Assembly: GCF_014650495.1 (NCBI RefSeq)
Contig: NZ_BMVB01000003.1
Span: 402,794 to 466,793, forward strand
Reading direction: 5' to 3'
Source of the DNA: Streptomyces cinnamoneus
GTDB lineage: Bacteria > Actinomycetota > Actinomycetes > Streptomycetales > Streptomycetaceae
DNA: 64,000 nt
Shown here: one piece after another, positions 25,512-33,986 of the stretch
How the letters are laid out: each line of letters starts with the position of its first letter
Numbering within the stretch: position 1 is the first letter of the stretch
The notes under the pieces: model-generated
Told to the model about the DNA's origin: nothing
Seen by the model: the letters and a program-made list of their open reading frames with translations, nothing else
Database searches by the model: none
Position numbers and translations under genes: made by a program

Positions 25512-27050
25512 GTGCACCACACCCCCGACATCGCCCCTCCCCCAGGCCGTGGCCCGGAGCCCCTCGTCCGCATCCGCGGACTCACCAAGCGGTTCGGCGG
25601 CACCCTCGCGCTCGACGCGGTCGACCTCGACATCGACCACGGCAGCGTCCTGGCCCTGCTCGGCCCCAACGGTGCCGGGAAGTCCACCCTCATCAAGGTG
25701 CTCGCGGGCGTCCACCACGCGGACGAGGGCGGGGTGACCGTGGCCGGGCATCCGCTCGGCAGCGAGGCGGCCACCCGCACCATGTCCTTCATCCATCAGG
25801 ACCTGGGCCTGGTGGAGTGGATGACGGTCGCCGAGAACATCGCCCTGGGCACCGGGTACCCGCGGCGGGCGGGACTGGTCTCCTGGCGGCGGACCCGCCG
25901 GCAGTGCGCCGCGGCCCTGGGCATCGTCGCCGCGCACCTCGACCCGGACACGGCCGTCGCCGACCTCACGCGAGCCGAACGCTCCCTCGTGGCCATCGCC
26001 CGCGCGCTGTGCACCCGGGCCGAACTGATCGTCCTGGACGAGCCGACCGCCAGCCTCCCGGCCGCGGACTGCGCCCGGCTCTTCGACGTGCTGCACACCC
26101 TGCGCGACCACGGCCACGCCATCGTCTTCGTCACCCACCGGCTCGACGAGGTGCACAAGGTCGCCGACACCTTCGCCGTCCTGCGCGACGGCCGCATCGT
26201 CAGCCACGGCCCGCTCGCCGGCTACGGCCCCGCCCGGCTGGTGCACGACATCGTGGGCCGCGAACCGGACAACTACCGCATCACGCCTCCCGCCCCGGGC
26301 CCGGCCGTCCTCGTCCTCGACGGCGTGCGGACCGAGAACACCGCGCCGGTCAGCCTGCAGCTGCACGCCGGCGAGATCCTCGGCATGGTCGGCCTCACCG
26401 GCGCCGGGCACATGGAGCTGGGCCGCGCCCTCGCCGGTTCCCTGCCGATCCTCGCCGGACGGGCCCTCCTCGACGGACGGCCGTACCGGCCGGGCACGGT
26501 CACGAACGCCGTCGGCGCGGGCACCGGCTTCGTCACCAGCAACCGCCAGGACGAGGGCTGCGCCGCCGAGCTCACCGTGCGCGAGAACTTCCTGGCCAAC
26601 CCCAAAGCGGGCGCCCTGCACGCCACCCACTGGATCAGCCCCGGGCGCGAGCGCGCCGAGGCCACCGGCCTGATCGAGCGGTTCTCGGTGCACCCGCCGG
26701 ACAGCGAGGCGCCGATCGCCACCCTGTCCGGCGGCAACCAGCAGAAGGTCATGATCGGCCGGTGGCTCAGGCTGAGCCGGCGCCTGCTGATCCTGGAGGA
26801 GCCGACCGCCGGAGTGGACGTCGGCGCCAAGGCGGCGATCTACCGCCTGCTCCAGGACGCGCTGGCCGGCGGAGTGGCCGTCCTGCTCCTCTCCACCGAC
26901 TTCGAGGAGATCGCCCACGTGTGCCATCGAGCCCTGGTGTTCGTCCGCGGGACCATGACGGTGGAGCTGAGCGGCGACGCCCTCACCGTCACCGCGCTCG
27001 CCCGCGCCGCCTCGGCCATGCCCGCCGTCACCGGGACGTCCGGACGATGA
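25512..27050 (+). CDS. Sugar ABC transporter ATPase, RbsA-type double domain
   Basis: A 512-aa tandem ATPase that powers sugar uptake. Domain 1 has Walker A GPNGAGKST (residues 51-59), a relaxed signature LTRAERSLVAIARAL and Walker B LIVLDEPTA. Domain 2 has a degenerate P-loop (GLTGAGHMELG) but the canonical signature LSGGNQQKV (from residue 405) and LEEPTAGVDVGAKA, as is normal for RbsA/XylG/MglA. GTG at 25512 with GGAGAAG upstream is the start. Its stop overlaps the permease start (ATGA), indicating translational coupling. Confidence 0.93.
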   Translation: MHHTPDIAPPPGRGPEPLVRIRGLTKRFGGTLALDAVDLDIDHGSVLALLGPNGAGKSTLIKVLAGVHHADEGGVTVAGHPLGSEAATRTMSFIHQDLGLVEWMTVAENIALGTGYPRRAGLVSWRRTRRQCAAALGIVAAHLDPDTAVADLTRAERSLVAIARALCTRAELIVLDEPTASLPAADCARLFDVLHTLRDHGHAIVFVTHRLDEVHKVADTFAVLRDGRIVSHGPLAGYGPARLVHDIVGREPDNYRITPPAPGPAVLVLDGVRTENTAPVSLQLHAGEILGMVGLTGAGHMELGRALAGSLPILAGRALLDGRPYRPGTVTNAVGAGTGFVTSNRQDEGCAAELTVRENFLANPKAGALHATHWISPGRERAEATGLIERFSVHPPDSEAPIATLSGGNQQKVMIGRWLRLSRRLLILEEPTAGVDVGAKAAIYRLLQDALAGGVAVLLLSTDFEEIAHVCHRALVFVRGTMTVELSGDALTVTALARAASAMPAVTGTSGR

Positions 27051-28135
27051 CCCCGCCCTCCCCGTCGTCCTCCTCGCCCCGGCCCCACCCTGCGCGTCCC
27101 GCGCGTGAGCGTCCGCCGCTGAGCCGCCGGTTCGGGCACCTCGTCGGCGCCTACGGCCTCCTGGGCCTCACCGCCCTGCTCTTCCTGGCCTTCTCCCTCG
27201 CCCTGCCGGACACCTTCCCGACGCTGGACAACGTCTCCGCCGTCCTCTCCAGCCAGTCGATCCCCGCCCTCCTCGCGCTCGGCGCGACGATCCCCATCGC
27301 CACCGGCAAGTTCGACCTGTCCATCGGCTACGGTCTCGGACTCGCCCACGTCATGACGATGCAGCTCGTCGTCGCGGAAGGCTGGCCCTGGCCACTCGCC
27401 TGCCTCGCCGTGGTCCTCGGCGGGGCGGTCGTCGGCGCCGTCAACGGCGTCGTCGTCGAATTCGCGAGGATCGACTCCTTCATCGCCACCCTCGGCACCG
27501 GCAGCATCATGTACGCCTTCACCGGCTGGATCACCGGTGGGGCCCGCATCGTCCCCGGCCCCGACGGCCTGCCGGCCGGCTTCACCGCCCTCTACGACTC
27601 CCGGTTCCTCGGCCTGCCGGTGTCCGCCTTCTACGTCCTCGCCCTCACCGCCGCGTTGTGGCTGCTCCTGGAGCGGCTGCCGCTCGGCAGGTACCTGTAC
27701 GTCATCGGGTCCAACCCCCGCGCCGCCGACCTGGTCGGCATCCCCTCCCGGCGCTACGTCGTCCACGCCTTCACCGGCTCGGGCCTGGTCGTCGGCATCG
27801 CCGGTGTCCTGCTCGCCGCCCAGCAGCAGATCGGCAACCCCAGCGTCGGCATGGACTACCTGCTCCCCGCCTTCGTCGGCGCCCTGCTCGGCTCCACCGC
27901 GATCAGGCCCGGCCGGGCCAACGCCCTGGGCACCCTCGTCGCCGTCACCGTCCTCGCCATCGGCCTCGCCGGCATCGGCCAGCTCGGCGCCCAGTTCTGG
28001 GTCACCCCGCTGTTCAACGGCACCACCCTGCTCATCGCCGTCGGCCTGGCCGGCTACGAGGCCCGCCGGCAACTGCGGCAACGGCGGGCGGAACCCTCCC
28101 GGTCCCTCCACGACCTGCCCAGGGTCACCCCGTGA
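27047..28135 (+). CDS. Sugar ABC transporter permease, RbsC-type
   Basis: A 362-aa permease with eight to ten membrane helices after a Pro/Ser-rich cytoplasmic N terminus. LLALGATIPIATGKFDLSIG and RIDSFIATLGTGSIMYAFTG are the conserved BPD_transp_2 segments; GLPVSAFYVLALTAALWLLL and RYLYVIGSNPRAADLVGI give the coupling region to the ATPase. Its ATG overlaps the ATPase TGA, and its TGA overlaps the GTG of the binding protein, so the three genes are tightly coupled. The substrate is probably a monosaccharide, by family only. Confidence 0.92.
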   Translation: MTPPSPSSSSPRPHPARPARERPPLSRRFGHLVGAYGLLGLTALLFLAFSLALPDTFPTLDNVSAVLSSQSIPALLALGATIPIATGKFDLSIGYGLGLAHVMTMQLVVAEGWPWPLACLAVVLGGAVVGAVNGVVVEFARIDSFIATLGTGSIMYAFTGWITGGARIVPGPDGLPAGFTALYDSRFLGLPVSAFYVLALTAALWLLLERLPLGRYLYVIGSNPRAADLVGIPSRRYVVHAFTGSGLVVGIAGVLLAAQQQIGNPSVGMDYLLPAFVGALLGSTAIRPGRANALGTLVAVTVLAIGLAGIGQLGAQFWVTPLFNGTTLLIAVGLAGYEARRQLRQRRAEPSRSLHDLPRVTP

Positions 28136-29328
28136 CCCGGCCGTCCGCCTCCCCTGCACCACCGCCCGGGCGCGCACGCCGCACGACCGCACCCCTCGGC
28201 ACGGCCGTGCTGGCCCTGGCGGCCGGCCTCCTCGTCGGCTGCGAGCGCGGTGCCTCGACCGGTGCGGCGCCCTCCTCCGCAGCGCCGGCCCGGGCCGGCT
28301 GCCCGGCCGCCCTGGCCAGGGCCGAAGCGGCCGTCCGGCAGGCCGAGAAGAGCGATCCCGCAGGGGGGAGCGCTCCCGCCGGGGGGCCTCGGGCCGTTCC
28401 CGGCAAGTCCGTCGTCTACGTCGCGCAGACCATGGTCAACCCCGGCGTCGCGGGCACCGCCCAGGGCGTGCAGGAAGCCGCACGGGCCATCGGCTGGAAC
28501 GCCCGGGTGATCGACGGCCAGGGCACCCCCGCCGGCATCCAGGCGGCCTTCAGCCAGGCCATCGCCCTCCGGCCGTCCGGCATCGTCATCGGCGGCTTCG
28601 ACCCCCGGCTGACGTCCCAGCAGGTCGCGAAGGCCCATGCGGACCGCATCCCGCTCATCGGCTGGCACGCCGTCGGCTCCCCCGGCCCGAGCAAGGACCC
28701 CGAGCTCTTCACCAACGTCACCACCAGGGTCGAGGACGTCGCGAAGGCCAGCTCGGACTGGATCATCGCGCACTCCCACGGCACGGCCGGGGCCGTCGTC
28801 TTCACCGACGCCTCCATCCCGTTCGCCAGGAACAAGTCCGAGCTCATCAAGAAGGGGCTCGCCACGTGTTCCGGCGTGAAGGTCCTGGACGAGGAGAACA
28901 TCCCGATCCCGGACACGAGCAGCCGCACCCCCCAGGCGGTCTCCTCGCTCCTGTCCCGCTTCGGGGACCGGTGGACCCACTCCGTCGCCATCAACGACGT
29001 GTACTTCGCCGACGCCGCCCCGGCCCTGCGCGCAGCACGCAGGAAGGGCACCGCGGCCCCCTTCAACATCGGCGCGGGCGACGGCGATCCCTCCGCCTTC
29101 CAGCGCATCAACGGCGGCCAGTTCCAGGCGGCCACCGTTCCCGAGCCGCTCTCCGCACAGGGCTGGCAGATCGTCGACGAATTCAACCGCGCCTTCTCCG
29201 GCGAACCGGCCAGCGACTACGTCACCCCCGTGCACATCGCTACCGCCGCGAACAGCGCCGGGCACACGACCTGGGACCCGCCCGGCTACCGCGCCGCCTA
29301 CCGGAAGATCTGGGGCGAGGGACCGTGA
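28132..29328 (+). CDS. Sugar-binding lipoprotein of ABC transporter
   Basis: A 398-aa periplasmic-binding-protein-like lipoprotein. The signal ends in the lipobox LLVGC (cysteine near residue 37), so it is anchored outside the membrane. After a low-complexity linker, GKSVVYVAQTMVNPGVAGTA opens the first lobe of a type 1 (RbsB-like) binding fold and SVAINDVYFADAAPALRAAR lies in the second. The GTG start at 28132 overlaps the permease stop. The cassette lacks a sugar repressor or catabolic gene, so the ligand is not indicated. Confidence 0.9.
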   Translation: MTRPSASPAPPPGRARRTTAPLGTAVLALAAGLLVGCERGASTGAAPSSAAPARAGCPAALARAEAAVRQAEKSDPAGGSAPAGGPRAVPGKSVVYVAQTMVNPGVAGTAQGVQEAARAIGWNARVIDGQGTPAGIQAAFSQAIALRPSGIVIGGFDPRLTSQQVAKAHADRIPLIGWHAVGSPGPSKDPELFTNVTTRVEDVAKASSDWIIAHSHGTAGAVVFTDASIPFARNKSELIKKGLATCSGVKVLDEENIPIPDTSSRTPQAVSSLLSRFGDRWTHSVAINDVYFADAAPALRAARRKGTAAPFNIGAGDGDPSAFQRINGGQFQAATVPEPLSAQGWQIVDEFNRAFSGEPASDYVTPVHIATAANSAGHTTWDPPGYRAAYRKIWGEGP

Positions 29329-29349
29329 CCCGCGTGCCCGGGCGAGCCG

Positions 29350-30624
29350 CTACTTCCAGGGGATGTTGAGCCAAGGGCTGGCGGGGTCGGTGCTGAGGAC
29401 CTGGTGCGCGGCGAGCATGTCCGTGTACCAGGGACCGAACTCCTCCTCGTCGAAGTGGAGGCAGCGTCCGAGGATGAAGGCGGCGGAGAACTCCTCCCAC
29501 GAGCGGTAGTTCGCCCGGGCCGCACGGCCGGCGCGCAGCACGGCCTGCTCGGCCTCCGGCAGGGTGCAGTAGCGCGCGCCCAGCCCCCAACGGGCCATGC
29601 CGGAGGCCCGCCCGTAGTCCCATGCTTGCGCCGTGCGCACGAAGGCTCCCTCGGGCAGGACCCCGTCCGCGCGGAAGCGGGCCTCGTAGCGGGCTATCCG
29701 GCCGATCAGCTTCCGTACGCCGGTGACCTGCGACTCCACCTCCGCCGCGTCGGGAGCCTCGACGGTGGTGACGCCCTCGGGTGTGATCTCCACATCGCCC
29801 GACCGGTCGGACCGCTGCCGGATCACGCGCTCGGCCGCGTTGCGCCAGTACTCCAGGTCGACGTGGCCCGCGAAGTCGCGGGCGAGGGAGCGCCGGATGC
29901 CCAGGGTGAACTCCCAGACGCCGCTGACCATGTCCGCCTTCAGCAGCTGTTCCTGGGCATTCAGCCAGCCCTGCCGGCCGGTGACCCCCCACGAGTCCTC
30001 CAGCCGCCGCCTTTCGTGGCGGTAGCCCCCGCCGTGGTAGGCCAGGGCGTTCCAGAGCTCCCCGTTGCGGACGGACAGATGTGCTCCGCAGGCGAGGCCG
30101 TGCGCGACGGGGCCGTGCAGCGGGCCGCCCACGTGCAGGGCGCGCAGCCGCCCGTGCACCCGGTTGCAGCAGCTGTCGCCGGTCGTCAGGCGTTCGGCGT
30201 GCTGGTGCCACACGGCCCGGTGCGCGGGGGTGGCCGGGAGGACGCCCTCGCAGGGGCTGCCCGGGTTGACGACGAGGAACGGCGGGTCGCGGTCCTCCCA
30301 CACCCGGGCGTACCAGCCCAGGGAGTACCCCTGGAAGACCGGGTCCTCGGCGGGCGCCGGCAGCATGCCCTCGGTGAAGACCGCCAGGCAGGCGATGTGG
30401 GCCTGCGGGTTCCAGGACGGGGTGAAGACGACCGAGTCGGGGTGGGCGTCGGCGCTCGCGCGCGCGACGACCATGAACAGGTCGGTGCCGGCCAGCACGT
30501 CGAAGTACGCGGGCCAGTCGCCGCGCGTCTTCGCCTCGTGCAGCGCTTGCTCGATGTCGCTCGGCGCCGACCAAGGCGGCGCCGCCACCGGCATCGGCGG
30601 CAGATGGTCAGCCGGCCCCGTCAC
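29350..30624 (-). CDS. DUF1266 domain protein, copy 1
   Basis: A 424-aa cytoplasmic protein. The C-terminal 200 residues are the DUF1266 domain, ending in SWEEFSAAFILGRCLHFDEE and GPWYTDMLAAHQVLSTDPASPW. The N-terminal half resembles SseB-type segments (WPAYFDVLAGTDLFMVVARA). No catalytic motif is known for the family. GTG at 30624 follows GGAGGAG. A paralogue with the same architecture occupies 61481-62776. It converges with the ABC transporter operon, the stops 21 nt apart. Confidence 0.85.
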   Translation of the reverse strand: MTGPADHLPPMPVAAPPWSAPSDIEQALHEAKTRGDWPAYFDVLAGTDLFMVVARASADAHPDSVVFTPSWNPQAHIACLAVFTEGMLPAPAEDPVFQGYSLGWYARVWEDRDPPFLVVNPGSPCEGVLPATPAHRAVWHQHAERLTTGDSCCNRVHGRLRALHVGGPLHGPVAHGLACGAHLSVRNGELWNALAYHGGGYRHERRRLEDSWGVTGRQGWLNAQEQLLKADMVSGVWEFTLGIRRSLARDFAGHVDLEYWRNAAERVIRQRSDRSGDVEITPEGVTTVEAPDAAEVESQVTGVRKLIGRIARYEARFRADGVLPEGAFVRTAQAWDYGRASGMARWGLGARYCTLPEAEQAVLRAGRAARANYRSWEEFSAAFILGRCLHFDEEEFGPWYTDMLAAHQVLSTDPASPWLNIPWK

Positions 30625-30720
30625 AGCAACGTGCTCCTCCCGTGGTCTCCGACCACAAGATCCTAAAGCGTCACCCGCACCCGGTCACCGCTCGCCCTCC
30701 GGGGTCAATAGCATGATCGC

Positions 30721-31302
30721 ATGCGTCTACTCGGAACGATCGACCCCAACCGCCCCCTGCTCGTCGTGGCCGTCCGGGAGGAGGCCGCCCATCTCGACGG
30801 CGATCTCCCCGTCCTCCTCACCGGCATAGGCAAGGTCAACGCGACGGCCGCGCTGGCCACGGTGCTGGCCCGGGGCGAGCGGCCCTCCGAGATCATCAAC
30901 CTCGGCACCGCCGGCGCCCTCCGCCCGGGCTGGGAGGGCATCCACGAGGTGGCCAAGGTGATCCAGCACGACCTCGACACCCCCGTCCTGCAGGCGCTCA
31001 CCGGCCGCACGTACGGCGCGCCCGTCACCCTCAACAGTGCCGACGGGCCGACCCTGGCCACCGGTGACCTGTTCGTCTCCGACCCCGACGCCCGCGCCCG
31101 CCTGGCCGAGCAGGCCGACCTGGTCGACATGGAGGGCTACGCGCTCGCCACCGTCGCCCACCGCGAGGGCGTCCCCCTCCGCCTGATCAAGCACGTCAGC
31201 GACGAGGCCGGGGCCGGGGCCGACCGCACGTGGCGCGACTCCGTGGACGGCTGCGCCGAGATCCTCGCCGAGTGGGTGCGGGAGCAGAAGCTCTGCGTGT
31301 AG
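30721..31302 (+). CDS. Nucleoside phosphorylase/nucleosidase family protein
   Basis: A 193-aa short member of the MTA/SAH nucleosidase-like fold. VLLTGIGKVNATAALATVL is the phosphate/base-binding strand-turn, INLGTAGALRPG the ribose region, and VDMEGYALATVAHREGVP carries the substrate-contacting Met-Glu. SDEAGAGADRTW near the end provides the catalytic-acid Asp. It would cleave a purine nucleoside or thioadenosine. It has no clear Shine-Dalgarno. Shorter than MtnN (about 230 aa), it matches the actinobacterial nucleosidase group. Confidence 0.85.
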   Translation: MRLLGTIDPNRPLLVVAVREEAAHLDGDLPVLLTGIGKVNATAALATVLARGERPSEIINLGTAGALRPGWEGIHEVAKVIQHDLDTPVLQALTGRTYGAPVTLNSADGPTLATGDLFVSDPDARARLAEQADLVDMEGYALATVAHREGVPLRLIKHVSDEAGAGADRTWRDSVDGCAEILAEWVREQKLCV

Positions 31303-31402
31303 CTCCGGACCGCCGGCCCGGGCCGCCGGTGCTTCGGCAACTTCCCGCCCGGCCTGCCCGGTCGCCCGACGATCGTGTGATGCCGCCCGAGCACGGCCGC
31401 CG

Positions 31403-31522
31403 TCGGCCGAGCTGCTGCCCGCGGCACGGTACGCCGAGGTGCCCGGCGCGTACGTGCTGTCCATGCTCGACGAGCCCGCAACCGTGGCCCGCGAGATCGG
31501 TCGCTTCCTGACGTCGCCCGCC
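31403..31522 (+). pseudogene. Remnant of alpha/beta hydrolase C terminus
   Basis: One plus frame reads SAELLPAARYAEVPGAYVLS followed by MLDEPATVAREIGRFLTSP. This is the usual last strand and helix of bacterial alpha/beta hydrolases, where the GAY...L position normally holds the catalytic histidine (GAHHL). Here histidine is replaced by tyrosine, and no start or upstream domain is present. It is probably the tail of a deleted gene. Confidence 0.5.
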
Positions 31523-31653
31523 GCTCGACAGACCCTCCCGGACGGTGACGGGTGGCGCGGCCGCGGCGGGAGGCCCAGCCTGGTGGGGAACAGGACGGCC
31601 ACCGCTGTGACCCATGGCCGGGGCGGCGGCCCGTGCTCCGACAGGAGAACCCC

Positions 31654-31806
31654 ATGCGCACAGCGACCGAGCCGGCCGGAGCCGACAGCCGGGCACCCCG
31701 GGCCCAGACCCCACCGGATCCCGCTCCGCTCCCCCGGCCGCCCAGCCCCGAACCCGAGCCGGATCCCGTCCCGGCGCCCGGCCCGGACAAGGCACCGCGT
31801 CACTGA
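31654..31806 (+). CDS. Doubtful 50-aa proline-rich small protein
   Basis: A 50-codon frame with AGGAGAACCCC correctly placed before ATG at 31654. The product is Pro/Ala-rich and ends PAPGPDKAPRH, with no motif or signal peptide. Only the good ribosome site supports it; high-GC DNA throws up such frames by chance. Confidence 0.25.
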   Translation: MRTATEPAGADSRAPRAQTPPDPAPLPRPPSPEPEPDPVPAPGPDKAPRH

Positions 31807-32090
31807 CCGGTCGACGCCCGCGACGGGCCCGGGCCCCCCTGGGTCTCCTCGGCCTGTGGGTCGAGGAGACCGGGGACCGTACGGTCCGCACCGTCCTGCA
31901 CGGACCGACGCGGTCGCCGTCCCGTCCGGGCGTTCCAGGATCGTCCGTTTCCGCAGGTGAGGTGCCGTAGAACGTTCCGGCTTCCCGCATCGGCCGTCCC
32001 CTCTGGCAGCCGGGACGGTCCCCGGGGCAGGGTCGTGGCCAGATCGGCCGGACCCACCGGCACCACACCGACAGACAGCGGGGATCCCTC

Positions 32091-32870
32091 ATGTCCAAGC
32101 CCGAGCGCCGCCTCACCGCCGCCCTCCTGACCGCCGCCGGCCTCCTGGCCGTCACCGGCGTCGCCGCCACGCCGGCCGCCGCCGTGCACCAGGGCTCGGC
32201 CACCACGGCCCAGGCCGCACCGTTCATCGTGATGATCAAGAACCCGGACGCGCCGGAGGGCAAGGACAGCGCGTGGTGCGGCGGCACCCTCGTCGCCCCC
32301 GCCAAGGTGCTCACGGCCGCGCACTGCGTGACGAACGCCGCCCGCCCTTCGGCGATGACCGTGGTCGGCGGCCGCACCGACCGGCTGTCGACGGCCGGCC
32401 AGGTGCGGCGCATCACCGCCATCGAGCTGGACCCGCAGTACACCACCGACCTCGTCCACGACGCGGCCGTCCTCACCCTGGACAAGGAGCTCCCGTACAA
32501 GCCGCTGCGCGTCGCGACGGAGAAGGACGCCGCGCTGTACGCCACCGGGCGCACCGCCACCGTCTACGGCTGGGGCCACACCGACGGCACCACCCAGGGC
32601 CGGACGCTCAGGAAGGCCACGCTCGCCCTCTCTCCGCTTGCGGCCTGCGAGCCGTTCTCCAACACCACCGACCCCGCCTTGAAGGTCTGCGGCACGTCCG
32701 CGAAGGGCCGGACCGACAGCATCTGCCCGGGTGACTCGGGCGGCCCGCTCGTCGCCGACGGCGTCCTGATCGGCATCGTCTCGACGGGCAACAAGTACTG
32801 CGACGACCAGTACCCGGTCTCCGTCTTCACCAAGGTCAGCACGGTCGCTCCGGCGCTGGGCCTGGGGTAG
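32091..32870 (+). CDS. Secreted trypsin-like serine protease (S1)
   Basis: A 259-aa exported protease. The signal peptide ends near TPAAA and a short propeptide follows. The triad is His78 in VLTAAHCVTNA, Asp124 in LVHDAAVLTLD and Ser216 in CPGDSGGPLVADG. The residue six before the catalytic serine is Asp in the GRTDSICPGDSGG context, suggesting trypsin-like preference for Lys/Arg. Cysteines around His78 and Ser216 can form the usual disulphides. It is monocistronic, and the GGGGAT upstream is a moderate ribosome site. Confidence 0.93.
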   Translation: MSKPERRLTAALLTAAGLLAVTGVAATPAAAVHQGSATTAQAAPFIVMIKNPDAPEGKDSAWCGGTLVAPAKVLTAAHCVTNAARPSAMTVVGGRTDRLSTAGQVRRITAIELDPQYTTDLVHDAAVLTLDKELPYKPLRVATEKDAALYATGRTATVYGWGHTDGTTQGRTLRKATLALSPLAACEPFSNTTDPALKVCGTSAKGRTDSICPGDSGGPLVADGVLIGIVSTGNKYCDDQYPVSVFTKVSTVAPALGLG

Positions 32871-32964
32871 CCGGGGGCACGCCGCCCGGGTTCCATCCGG
32901 ATGGGTGCGCGCGCCTATCGATGCGCTGTCACGCCGCTTACGGTCGTTGTGGGAGGTGAGTCGC

Positions 32965-32994
32965 ATGGGAACGACGAGGGACTGGGCACAGTGA
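32965..32994 (+). CDS. Nine-codon leader peptide coupled to glycosyltransferase
   Basis: ATG at 32965 has an excellent GGGAGGTGA 5 nt upstream and encodes MGTTRDWAQ before a TGA at 32992-32994. That TGA overlaps the GTG (32991) of the glycosyltransferase in a GTGA junction. The glycosyltransferase itself has no good ribosome site, so reinitiation after this mini-ORF is a reasonable explanation. The peptide need not have a function of its own. Confidence 0.5.
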   Translation: MGTTRDWAQ

Positions 32995-33938
32995 CGATCA
33001 AGACCTTCCTCAGGTCCGGCATGGACCGTCCCCTTGAGCTCGCCGCCGCCAAGCGGGCCTGCACGACGGCCACCGGGGCTCCCCTGCGCGTCTCCGTCGT
33101 CATCCCGGCCCGCAACTGCGGCGCGACCATCGAGGGGGTGGTGGCACCGGTCGTCGAGGACCTCGTGACCGTCGGCGCCGTCGACGAGGTCCTGGTCGTC
33201 AATCACGACTCCACCGACGACACGGCCGAGCGCGCGGCCCGGGCCGGCGCCCGGCTGATCGGCTTCTCGACGGCCGGGCCCGTCGCCGACATCCCGGACT
33301 CCGGCAAGGGCTCGGTCATGTGGAAGGGCATCTGGGCCAGCGAGGGCGACATCGTCGTCTTCATCGACGGCGACCACCTGAAGTTCGACTCCACCAAGGT
33401 CTCCCGGCTGGTCGGGCCGCTGTTGCGCGACGCCTCCCTCCAGCACGTGCGGGCCTTCTACGACCGTTACGAGGGAGGTCGCACCACCGAGGCCATGGCC
33501 CGCCCGGTGCTGTCCCTGCTGCACCCGGAACTGGCCGGCATGCGCCAGCCCCTCAGCGGGGAGCACGCCACGCGGCGCTCGACGCTGGCCGAGCTGGTCT
33601 TCCCCGTGGGCTGGGGCACGGAGTTCAGCATCCTCGACCAGATCAGCCGCCGGCACGGCGCCGCGGCCATCGGCCAGGTCGACCTCCGCTACAAGGAACA
33701 CGTCAAAGGGAACTGGGCCCACATCTCGTTGCAGGCGTTCGAGCTCCTGTACGTGGCCCTGCGGACGGAGTTCCGCGCCCTGGGCGGCGAGCTCCCCGAG
33801 CACTGGGGCAGCGTGGTCATGACGCCCGGCGACCGTCCGGGCGAGGTCGTCCCGCGCGCCGCCCGGACGGCGGAACTGCCGCCCCTGATGAGCCTGCCCG
33901 ACTGGCCGGACCGCGAACGGCAGCGCCTCACCTCCTGA
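32991..33938 (+). CDS. GT2 glycosyltransferase, glucosyl-3-phosphoglycerate synthase-like
   Basis: A 315-aa GT-A glycosyltransferase. VSVVIPARNCGATIEGVV binds the nucleotide, DEVLVVNHDSTDDTAERA follows, and FIDGDHLKF carries the metal-binding DxD (Asp126, Asp128). LSGEHATRRSTLAELVFPVGW and the later YKEHVKGNWAHISLQAFEL match the GpgS pattern, which makes glucosylglycerate from UDP-glucose and 3-phosphoglycerate in methylglucose lipopolysaccharide or osmolyte synthesis. The assignment to exactly that acceptor is likely, not certain. Confidence 0.8.
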   Translation: MTIKTFLRSGMDRPLELAAAKRACTTATGAPLRVSVVIPARNCGATIEGVVAPVVEDLVTVGAVDEVLVVNHDSTDDTAERAARAGARLIGFSTAGPVADIPDSGKGSVMWKGIWASEGDIVVFIDGDHLKFDSTKVSRLVGPLLRDASLQHVRAFYDRYEGGRTTEAMARPVLSLLHPELAGMRQPLSGEHATRRSTLAELVFPVGWGTEFSILDQISRRHGAAAIGQVDLRYKEHVKGNWAHISLQAFELLYVALRTEFRALGGELPEHWGSVVMTPGDRPGEVVPRAARTAELPPLMSLPDWPDRERQRLTS

Positions 33939-33986
33939 CCCGGGGGCCGGGACGGGTCCGGCCGGCGCTCGCGGCCCGGCTCCGGC

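Larger units (their letters stand above)
31303..32090. other. 788-nt region with gene remnant and one doubtful small frame
   Basis: This gap contains a decayed hydrolase C terminus (31403-31522), a doubtful 50-codon frame at 31654-31806 and nothing else I can support. Its codon bias is irregular and two frames compete, as expected of degraded coding sequence. Confidence 0.5.

Noticed and set aside
22448..25792. A 1114-codon open frame on the minus strand opposite the SpoIIE gene
   Set aside because: It is a mirror-image frame caused by high GC; the product is Gly/Asp/Val/Arg-rich without domains, while the plus strand has clear GAF, SpoIIE and ATPase motifs.
31800..33803. A 667-codon minus-strand frame opposite the trypsin-like protease and glycosyltransferase
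   Set aside because: It spans two recognisable plus-strand genes and their gap; composition is that of a shadow frame.
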